Below are positions 14,249 through 26,200 of a stretch of DNA of 64,000 nucleotides, piece by piece (positions within the stretch are counted from its first letter, which is position 1; each line of letters opens with the position of its first letter). Origin of the DNA: Pegea sp. RAD2-039. Its lineage: Eukaryota > Chordata > Thaliacea > Salpida > Salpidae. Both the position numbers and the translations under genes were made by a program. Under the pieces are notes generated by a model. That model saw only the letters and a program-made list of their open reading frames with translations. It searched no databases and had not been told where the DNA came from. The stretch covers positions 310,001 through 374,000 of the forward strand of contig JAQGEQ010000046.1 of assembly GCA_034620365.1 (NCBI GenBank), in the 5' to 3' direction.

Positions 14249-17200
14249 GTTGGTGTATTTGTTTATATATTTCTTACACTAAAGCAAATCTCAAAACTAC
14301 AGCTTATCGAACGACAAATAATTTTCAAAAAATATTTAAGGACAAATTAATCTTGATCAAAATAATGTAATTAAATAAATTCTTTGCATATTTTGTAGCA
14401 AAGAAATTTGCATATAGATTTTGTTAGTTAATATTTCGCTTCAGATTTTAGTTTTATATTTATCTTCAAAACAACCAAAAAAGTATGTTTCTGAAAATTA
14501 TCAGCAATTGAGTATAATTAGACGGGTCTGACAACAAGCAGATTCATTGTAAAAGTGAATGATGACCTGTGGAAATATGATATAATGCCCTACTTTAAAC
14601 AAAAGTAGTTAATATGTTCGGGTTTAATTGTCAGCTTTAGTAATTATCTTGTTAATCATGAGATAGATTGAAGTACTTTTTCTAAACTTTCAGTTAAAAA
14701 TTTATAGTCTCTTGTTTTGTTGCTATACCTATATACATTGGGCTGCTTGATAAACTGAAGAAAAATACTTTTTTGTTAAAATTATTTATTCATTTATTAC
14801 AATCAACGCGAACGAGGGTACATGAAGAGAGCATCTCTCGCTAACACACATTCTCATAAATAATACCTATTATATATAAATTATTGTATATTTATTAATC
14901 ATATAAGAAGTAGATTAATTTAAGATTCGAGTTTTTTCAATGACATTATTACTGCAAATGAGAAAAAATGTAAAGTCTGAGATATTTTGATAAGTTCTAT
15001 TTTAGCATCTTGCAGCAACATGTGCTGAGTATTTGATAAAACTTTAGACGAAAGTTGTAATGTTTTGAAAATACCTGAAACAGACTGAATGTTTTATAAA
15101 ACAATTTTAACGGGATTGTTATTTACACCATTTACATAACCTTTTCAACTTCAAAATTTTTACCATAACCAGATAATCCTATTTAGGGGTTAGGATAAGG
15201 TTGACCTGATTGCGAAAGTATAATGGTGGAAAGATAATTGAATGAGAACAAGAAAATATGTAGAGAAATGTCACCATACTGATGAGTCACAGAAAAATGC
15301 TTTTGATTTGAAATAATTATTTGTTAGCGGAAATTCAATCTTTTTATCACATCATTGTTTTAATCTTTACGTCTTAATCATACTAATATTTTGTAGCAAC
15401 AGTAAGATACTTGATGTTAAATTGCTAAAAGGTTGTTTGCATCGAAACTAAATCAATATGATGAGCTGAATCGATGAGTTTAGATTTTGGCTGAAAACCT
15501 AATTATGTCTTCTACTCACGAAGAAAAAATAAAGAGAACTCTACACCTCTAAAAGTGATTTTAATGCTTCAATTTTTAAGTATTCTATCTGTATAGACTA
15601 TTGTATTTTATTAATAAACCTTGTACAGGGTTCAATAGTAAACTCTTGGAAGGCTTATACATAGGTTATCATTAAAAATGTTTTGCAATAAAACATATTT
15701 AGGAGCTTAAACATTTCTAAATAATTAGATAAAACTTATTTACAGTTTTTAAATACTCTTTTTCTTTTGAGCAATCTTATGCTCTATTATATTTCACTTT
15801 GTAAATAAGCATTTGTGTGTAAAACTAAGACTTTATGAAATCCTAGAGATTTTCATTAAAACCGTGTAACTATAAATGCAGTTGGTAGCTTTTAAAGGAT
15901 TTATGCTGGCACAAACTTCTTGAATTACCATTTGTTACAATTACAGAATTTTACAAAAAGTATTTTTATATAATTATAAGATCTTATTTAGCAAATTTTA
16001 TTGACTACAATGTTTTTATTCATTAAACCAAACTCTAAATTAAAATCTTTATTTTCAACGTATTTGGAAGAAAGTAAATCTCATTAAAGATGTATTTTAA
16101 AATTCTTATAAGACGTAAAGATCAAATAGACTAAAATTTTATGAAAGCACTGAATACTGCAGAAAATAGTCTGAATAATTTTGAGTGTATTCACTAAACG
16201 AATTTTTCTGATAACCTCAAAATCTTTTTGAGGCTAACTATCTTTAGTAAAAACTTTTTTGACAGTTAGAACAACATGAAGATAAAATTAAGTTTTGATA
16301 AGTGATTTCAGCCAGTACACAATATGTAATCTTTACGTTGATTGATTGAATGGGCAAAATAAAAAACATGACTATTTTATCAAGAAATGGATTTACTTTA
16401 CGTTTTGATGCACTTATAGTAAATATGAATTGAGAATGTTGAAATTCGAAAATAAGCTAATAACTATTACAATTATCTAAAGCATACGGACCTGTTGAAA
16501 TACATATTGATAATCTGTTGCGCTAACAGTTTGTTCAGCTTACTATTTAAAATAATGTTTTTAAAAGAAATACATAATATTATGAATTTGTATTAATAAT
16601 ATAATACTCGAAAGCTTAATTAAAAGTTTGAAACTATAATTTTTTGATTAACTTAATCGTGTGTTAAAATGTTTACTTTAGGTATGAGCTTCTTTTAAAG
16701 TGATCTTAAGCTTATTCTTACTACAGTAAACAAACGTTGAAACTTTCAATCTTACTGTCAGTTATAAGTTTGATTTTACGATTGCTAATTCAATAGGCAA
16801 GTTTCAGGATTTATTTGATGTTTTTTATGAACAGATGTTAAAATCTAGAAAAACTGAGCTTATTTGAACACTAATGAAAAGACTTAAAAGTTTTTGTTTG
16901 TAACCAAAATATTGCACTAAAAGTTAAATAATCCAACAAAAATCTTCAATATTGATTAGTCTAAAAACGATCATTATAGGTGTTAAGAAGAAGAAGCTTA
17001 AAACAAAGCTTAGTTAGTGTTTGATTGAATTCGGCTTAACTGTTGAACACGAATCAAACAGAATAGTAATTTACTTTAATTATCTAAATCATTGCTTAAT
17101 TTGGTATTCAATAAGCAACAGTTGTATCAAGCGATTTAGAATTTAATAGTTTTGCATATTTCTGTAAAGTTTTTATCTAATTAGATCACAAAGCGTATTA

Positions 17201-20200
17201 TATAGATGTCTTGTAAAAATTAGTTTAAACTTCTTAAAGCTATTGTCCAATTCATTTAGATTAGTTGGAACAAATAAATTAAACTTCATTCCAAAAATTT
17301 GTTTTACCTTTTTCTCTCTCGGGTTAAAAAATTGATAATACACCCACGAAACTGAAAATCTTTTTAAAATGTACGCAGAAATATTTAATCTTGGCATACC
17401 TTAAAGGGATTTGATTTTTTAATGAGATTTCTATTGAAAAACGTTCTGCTGAAACTTAGAAATATTTTAGCTGTTTGCTGGTGTTTCTACTAAAATCGAA
17501 AACTAAAAACAAATGTTAAAATACTAAATTTCATTAAAATATAAATCACAGTTTGATTGCACTGCAAAATCAGATTTCAAAAACAATATTTTTAAGCAAA
17601 AGAATTTTGTATTTAGTCAATCTTTTATGCAATGTATTATTCACTTATTTTTTAAATGTTTTTTCAACCTTAATTTTTTCATACTAGGCAAACTTTGTTT
17701 CATAAATTTCCGCTGATTGAATTATGATTATGTGATTTCCCAAAATGTTATTTTGAAAGTTTTTTTTTTAGATTTATAGCTTGATAACACTAAGTACAGC
17801 ATGATTCTTATGATTAGATTAAAAATAAAGCATTATGAGTTGTTGTGATATTATTAAAACGTAATTAACCACCTTTTCAAGAATGAAAAAAGTTAAGCTT
17901 TATTTAAAATGAATTTTTTAAAGGTTTAGCCATTTTTTATTTCATGGCCTAAGACTTAATTTAGAATTGCAATTTTCTTCAATGTAAGAATTGCAAAAAA
18001 ATAAGAAGTTATTTTATACAATCTTAACCTTTTTTTATGATTTTTAAACCACATTGAATTTAATTGCTTTGAATAAAGATTATTTCTATTTGATCTGTGT
18101 TATTGTAATCTTCTAGAAATCGATCCGTTGGTCATAAACGTTTATCATGTAATTATTTTAATCATTTTACTTAAACTCCACAAGGTCTGTAATTACTACC
18201 GAATGTTATAATTAAATATAATATACGCTTTCTTTGATTTTATTTAATCATTTCCAGCTTTGAATATTATATTAAATTTGACTACAAAAATATGTCGAAA
18301 TATATTTCTTTTTATTTTTAGATAGAAAATGAAACAACTTGGTAGACTTTGTTGAATATACGTTGTATTGTAGTTCACGTATCTTTCTATAATGACTTAA
18401 TATATGGATTGCATTACAAAGTAGAAGGTTAAAATACTGTTTCAAGCAAAATCACTGTCCTATAAATTATCACCTTCTGTTTATTACCGTTAGTTTTTCA
18501 ATTTCTATATCTACTATGTTACGTGACTTGTAATTGATATTACCTGTCTTATCGTCGTTTCTAGAACATCATAGTTTTCTAACACTTCGTCTTAAAAATA
18601 CATTTAAAGAATTGGACATTTTAAAATCTTGCTGGGCTTCAACTGCTTTAAAGCTAATTGCTACAATAAATAAGATACGATGATTATTTGGTCATCTAAA
18701 TTACAACTTTTTTACAAGAAAAACCTTTTGCATAATCACCTCTAAAAAAGCTACTCTTTAAAAAAAGGATTTGATTTGTCATGAATAAAACTCACATCTT
18801 GGCAAGCAGTTTCATGACTCTTTAATTAAAGTTGATCACTCAATAAATCTCTTATATCTACGTGTTGCTAACCTCAAAAATGTATTTTTTAAACTTAGTC
18901 ATATGTGACTTTTACAAGCAAATAATTTCACCTGAATCAATGCCGATTTTGTTTTCATTGTTGATAGACATGAGCTTTAATGTGGTTGAATTGTTATTAG
19001 AAGTTTTTAGAAATAAATCAGGTGAATGACCTACCTACTGGCTTTCTTTAATCACTCTGTGTTATTTAGCTCAAAGAAATAACTATGAAGAGCTAACCAC
19101 AACCGTTGATAGCTTGTACTTAACTTGATTTCAATGGTTTAGTATTGATCCGTTCATGTCACAAATGTTTTTAGTTATCAATTAGCGTCTATTCAAATTG
19201 TATCTGCACTTTTTATAACAGATCAACAAAAGTTTTTTTAGCCATTGATTGTGAAGAATTCATTTTTCTTTGCTTTCTTACTTCAAGTTTAGAGTATCGC
19301 TAAAATCATTAAGACTGAAAAAACAAATGGAATTTTCAAAACAAGCTTACTATTTTAAAAAAGCTAATTTCATTTTGTTTCAATTTGTAGTAATTTCAAT
19401 AGAGTGGTGTTAAAGCTGACAGCAGACAGTTTCAAAAAATCATATTTTATCGTTATACCGTTAAAATAATGTATCATTAGCAAACGTAGAATGATCGATA
19501 AAAAACTTTTATTATTTCTTATTTTAATCTTTAAGATTTGTATTTCCTTAATTATTTCTATTTGTGTTCTTATTTTTAAAAAGGGTAATGATTACTAAAT
19601 ATATTATTAGAAGGTTATGTCGAATGATTTGTTGACTTTCTTAAAATTGATCAAAAACTCGAGTTTTATTTTGAATATTTACTTTGCACAAGATCAGGCA
19701 AGCCGACAAGCAAAAATATTGGTGTTGTTAGAAAAGATTAATGTCAAAAAGAATGATGAGTAGATTGAAAATATTGAGAGTACAAAATAGTTCTAAGACG
19801 TTTGTTTTAGCTTGAGAAAAGGAACCTTTCTTGGGTAACAAAGCACTCACATTCCTTACGAAAATCTTTGACAGAAAAATTTGAATTTCATTTTAGGTAA
19901 TCAAGTAAGAATGTAATTAAACGATCTCCTTTTGTATCTCATCTGTAAATCTAATTTTCCTGCCAAAAGACAATTCGGCGCCTAAGTCGGGCCTCGACCC
20001 TAGTGGTCAATCAAGAACCGTGATATTTTGTATTGAGATTGAAATTTGTGAGGTTCAGTATGATTTCAATGAATAAAGAAATAGATAGCTAAAAAATAAT
20101 TTAATAAAGATCTCAAGTACCGTTGTATTCAATAGAATTTCTTTCATAAAGTTGAATCAATTCTTTTATTTCTAATTTGCATTATTGAATTCTTATCTAA

Positions 20201-23200
20201 ACTTTTCGCTTTCAGAAAAGTCATGAAATTCGAAATCTTAAAAGTTTAATACTTAATAGAAAATCCTTTAATTTAGATTAGCTTTCTTTATAGCTTTAAA
20301 GGATTTTTGCGTTTTTATCATATAAAGCAATCAGTACAGAATTCGACTCATCAAATTTTTTAGGATACTTTAAAAGATCAACTGTTGATGATGAGTTATA
20401 TGAAACTTCATTTTTGTAAAGTTGGGGAGCTTCTTTAAAAGATAATTGGTACAAATTTTTACTAAATTCTAAATTTGTTAAATTTAGATTAATGATTTAC
20501 AGACTTTGTTTCTGTGTATCAAATATTAAAAGAAAAAAGCTTCTTTTTTATTCCTACAGACTTATTTATCACTTCAACTTTAAACATTGACAATTATGCT
20601 TTGATTTTTCAACTTTGATCATGTCGAGTTATTTAGAACAAAAAGAAACGTTTAAAGTGCGGCTTTTATCATCTGAAAATACAAGAACACAATCCGACCT
20701 CTTTTGCCCTTTGTTTGACTTTACCTATACTTTCCGCTTCATAAGATAAAACTGAGTTTTAAAGTTTTAAGTATCAACAGTAGTAAGCGTGGAAATGAAA
20801 CAGGAAAAAGAACAAAACATCATTTTGGTATGTTAGTTGTATTCAATCCTGACTCATGTAGCTTTGAATGACCGAGCAGATTTTATCATGTACTACAACT
20901 TTGCTAATATGTTGTTTCAAAAATCTGCTCACTGTTACGTAAGTGCTTCTTTCATTATTCTTTCCCACGGTAAGTTTTAAATTCATTGCCTATAGTAGTT
21001 GAAGACAGTTGATTACTTGGGAGTACTCGTGTAAACATATTTACAAGCAACATGATTAGACTGCTTTTAAAATTTTTCTATCGAAACTGCACTTAGTTTT
21101 TGATGGTAAAAAATTGTAAGAGGTTTTAGATATTTGGAATGGTTTTGCAGTTTTCAAATTTCAGTTAATTATTAGTTGACAACAGAGTAAAAATGGTTTG
21201 AAAAGAAATTAATTGTCTTATATCGATACTGAAACATTTTTGCTAAAAAAATATTAATTTGTATACTTGCATACAGATTCAGCTTCATAAAAAGTGCTGT
21301 TTGCTTCTTACTACAACTAGCACACAAATAAATGTGCCGTAAATTTGAAGAATTAAAAAACAAAGGAATCAATTTTAACAGTGTTTCAATTATTTTTAAA
21401 TTAAATAAAGGTTTATTTTTTTCTAAGTTATTGTTGACTAACTGAAAGTCATTTCGGCTAATCTTTATTTGATATATTAGGATCATGATCAAGTTAGAAT
21501 CTACAATCCACCGAATTGAAGAGTTGTAACTACTAATTACAGTTTTCCTTGTTAGAGTTATGTTTCAATGAAACTGTCATTAATTTACAGCACATAAAGG
21601 TATGAACCTTATATGAAGGTTATAGATATGCATTTTTATTTAGCTTTATCATTGATACAAAAAATATATGAGTCAAATGAACAATAGTTATTAACTTATT
21701 TAAGCCAAGTGCGACGTGAAAATTTTCTATTCATGTATTTTTAACAACTTCATATACCGATAACCAACTCAAACAACGGTAAAGTTTCAGTTATTATAAA
21801 TCCTGATATTTTTATTTATTACACCTAACTGTGAAGGAAAATTATATCTTTTGTAATCTTGCAGACAACTTTAAATATTTTAAATGTTTCTATACGCGTT
21901 TATATAACAAAAAATATGTTTTGAAGTGATGCATTTATTAAGCTACCATAATGATAAAGAATATTCTAAAAAAGAATGTGCGGCCGTTGTTAATATCAAG
22001 TCTAAGATGAACATGAAGATACGTCTTAGAAACTTTCCATACAAATGAAATTTATCTGTAGTTGATTGAAAAGAAAATAACAAAAAGTGCTGTCAGCAAT
22101 AAGCTAAAAATTTTAGTTAAAAATGTTTACAGGTTCTAAAAACGACCCATGCAAAAAAGATTCTTCATATTTAAATTTGATAACAAACATAATGTACGTT
22201 TTTTCTTAAGTTTTAAACTTGACTTAGCATTAAAAAAGAAATTTAATCTGCTTATGGTGCTTTTAAATTTTTATAAAAACCATTTATAATTCATATCTAA
22301 TATTTAATAAGCCAATCAAAATACCATTTCAGTATTGACGAAAGTTATTAGCTTCATGCTTAGGTTATAAGTTTAAATAATGACAAATCTTTCAATAAAT
22401 CTTATTAATATTGCAGCAAAAAATAAATTGAAATACTAACTTTTGAAGAAAAACAAATTGTTTTTTATACTTATTTATCGTTTAATGAAGATATTTCCAT
22501 ATAAATGAAAGCTTTTTATTTGTACTTCTAATTTAGTCTTTATATGCTTTCTTAAACAAATGTTTACTTTTAATTAAATGTTTATGTAATTAATTATTTT
22601 CAAAATTAAGTGTATGGTAGCAATCGATTACTTAATAATAAATAGAGCGTTGTTTAACTTAATTAAACAGTTTGAATACACTCTAAAAAGTTCTAAATTT
22701 GTTAAATAAAATCCTTCTCTGCAAATATTTGATCTAGAAAAAAATTAAAACTGATTCATAAAATAGTGTAGGTAATATTTTCAATTCAAACAATTGATTT
22801 TACCAATAAGCAGGGTAAAGAAAAAATAAAGTTATTTATTTATACTATTAGCAATCAGTCTGATGTTTGTTAAAGGCAAATAAAATTTTCATCCAATAAT
22901 GGGCTTGCAACTTATCATAAAATTTATCGTTTAAATTATTTTTCTTATCAGGTACAGATAACCTAGATGACACCCAACAGTGCGGGACTTTAAGGATGTT
23001 TCGTGAACTTGATACTGGAAGATGTGTATCAAGATGTTACAAAGGATACCTCACACATCGAACTGGGTTAACATCTGGTGAATGTAAACGTAAGTTGATT
23101 TCCCAATTCAAATAGTTGTAAGATACTTAACAGTTTGAATTTAACTAAAAAATAGAAAAAAAAAACTGTTTTTAGAAAGTGACTAGAATTCTTTAACGGA

Positions 23201-26200
23201 TCAAAAGCTACTATAACTGTTTGCATTAGATTAAATCGTCAACTATAGTATCGACACCTACCTGCCCGCTGCCCAAAGGCAACGATTTTTCGTGCTTTAT
23301 AATAAGGATATCAAATTTCATCTATAGAGGCTACCACCAACATCGCTTTTTATTTTTACCAATCGGTAAATAACGAAATAGTCGCTCTATACTAATATCT
23401 TGTCTTTATCAAATACTTCATCCTCTTATTGAATCAAAAAAGTTTATTTTTAGTCTATCTCTAGTTAGATGTAATTATGAAATAACTACAATATCACAAA
23501 CATCTTTTGAATTCCTAGTAATTTCGTATAAACACTAAGCAACAAGCAAAATTTGTTATATGATAGCAGTACATCATTATGAATCACTTGGCTTCAATTT
23601 GGTAACAATTTTGCTCTATCAACAGAAAGCTTATATAAATCAATATATACCTTGCTAGACTTACAACACTTTATTCAAAGCAACATACATAATGTTGTAT
23701 TTGACTATTTGATTTAAAAATCAATATTTAAGTACAGTTAGTGATAGTTTTGAGCACCAAGAAGCTTCTTCTTTAAACCATCAAGCTTTAGAAAAATGTA
23801 TGCATTATTACTTAAAAACATTTATTGGGTAATTGTATCAACAGGATAATCGACATTTTTACTAATTTCTTGTAAGCTAAATCTTTTTTAACTTTCCTTG
23901 GCAAATTTTTATGCAGCTTACTTTTTCACTTCTTAATATTATCCTTTTAGATAAAAATGAAATTGTTTTGAAAATTTACTTTAGAAGTAATTTGATAAAT
24001 AAGTTTCTTTTATTGCTTACAGAAAAATAAATCGAAACATTTTGTAATTTTGGAAACAATTTATTAAACTCAATCAATACTTGGAACTGTTATGTCAAAT
24101 AATGAAATTGATTTTAGCTGAGTGTAAGTCAGTCAGTATTTTATGGCTTAGTTTCAAATACTTACAGCTTAAGGAGCTGTAATAGTAGTGTTTTTAGCTT
24201 GAAGAAATTGTAAGCCCACTAAAAGGTGTAAATCAGAGCTAAAGGGGAAATTAGAGACTTTAAAAGGATGTGAAATCTGACCACAGTTTTATAATAATAA
24301 ATTGGAGCTACTAAAATAATCAGCGGATTTCCTTTCCTTTTCAATTTATTAAAACTTTTCAGAAATGAGAAAGTTAAAAAAAGAATACTAAAAGATAATA
24401 CTTAGTAAATAAAAAATGACAGGCACATCATTCTGATTAAAAAACAAATATATAGTTTTCAAAAACATGATTCAGTACGATTTTTATTTATACTCTTTTT
24501 ATTTAGAGCTTAAATTTTCTAAATCTAATTAAAATGGAAACTTTAGTTTGATAGATAATTGAACTACTATTGATGTAATTTTTACTGACAACAAAATGCT
24601 CAGTGAACGGCAAATACTTTTCATATTACCTAAAAATGTTTTAGAGTAGATTCATAATATTTGATTGAAACTGAGATAAGAATACTGAACCAATTCATAG
24701 CCATCCGCTGTTTGCTAGTTTGTTATATCAATTATCACTATAAGCAAATGAAGTATGTTGAAAATATAGTTCTAAACATGTTTTGATATTTATAAGCTGA
24801 TACAGAATCTATCTCTAATATTCGCTAATTCTTTTAACATAACTAAGTTCTATGTTTATATAAATACCAAAATACTTAACAAGTGTTTTGCTTTACCAAG
24901 TGCTTTGAAGCTGTAACAGCCGATAACATAGTTGTTTTCTAACTTTTATCTTTATCTTTTTTCAATTTCTTTTGTTTTACCTACCATGGAAGCTACTGCT
25001 ACCAGCAGTAATTAGCTATCGTGGATCATTTCCAAAACAAACCAACGTAATAAGCAGATAGCTTCGGCCTAACGACCAGCTACAACTTTTCGTCTGTACC
25101 GTCATATACTTGTGGTTGCTTAAACGGTCTACCTACATCACTGCTAGAACCACTTAATAACCAGAAAAAAGTATTTACCGTAAAGTAAAAGGTGTAAAAC
25201 TTCCATCAAAAACTTTGATTTTTCCTATAAAGCAGAAAATTTATTGTTTCGATCTTTATATATTCCGCTTCAAGATATTATAAGTACTTTCTAGATCGGA
25301 TAGATTTGTTTAAAATAATTTGACCAATATCTATTGTTCTATATTAATATAAAATTAAACTAATTTGTCTTGATGAAAAAATTAAAACACCAAGTTATAG
25401 AAGAGACATTTAGATAAAAAATGAATTTCAGCTATTGAGTAATCACTTAGTTAGAAAATGAAATTAAATTGTTGTGATTAAGATCATAATACACTGAAAA
25501 TTGTGAAGAAGTGAATTAACATTATTAATTTTTTTAATTCAAAATTAGAGTCACTTTTAACATCATTAAAAAGTTATTCTAAGAATGTGAAAAACTATTA
25601 TGAGGTTAGTTATATCTTTGGTATCCTATATAATTTGTGTCTTGAAAAGATTTAGAACTTTATATTGTAGCTGTTGAAGTTATATTATTTATCTCAGGGA
25701 AATGTTCTAAGCTTACAAAGGAGCTTTAAAATACCTGAAAGCAGCTTTAACTCATTCAGTAGCACAGATACCGAATCACTCAATTTTTAAAGGATTCTAC
25801 TACATACGTAACTACGTCATTTACAGCGCTTTATCCCATCTTCTAACTTAAAGGAGGTGATAAATCATTCTTACTTTCGATCAATTCAAAGTAAAGACCT
25901 CTGCACGCTATCATATTACTCAGATTCTGCAATCTTTCACAATGGGAGATCTTGCCTCAATATTTTGAAGGATTTAAAGGTGAAGAAATTTCGATAATCT
26001 ATTTTTGAGATTCTAATTGTGTTTATTATACACAAATCAGTGGGAACTCCCTTTCAACTAATAGATTACTCAAAATAAAGCGATTAAGCCTTTAGTGGTA
26101 CTCGATTTTTAAAGTCGCAGTCAAATCTTTATAGACTTTATTCAAGTTGTAGAAAAGGATGTTGAAAGTATTGCTTATTGTAACTGAAACTTCTTGAAAG

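Noticed and set aside
19965..20040. GC-rich patch that on the minus strand has a B-box-like GGTCGAGGCCC
   Set aside because: No convincing A box or cloverleaf fold. It is not called as a tRNA or SINE.
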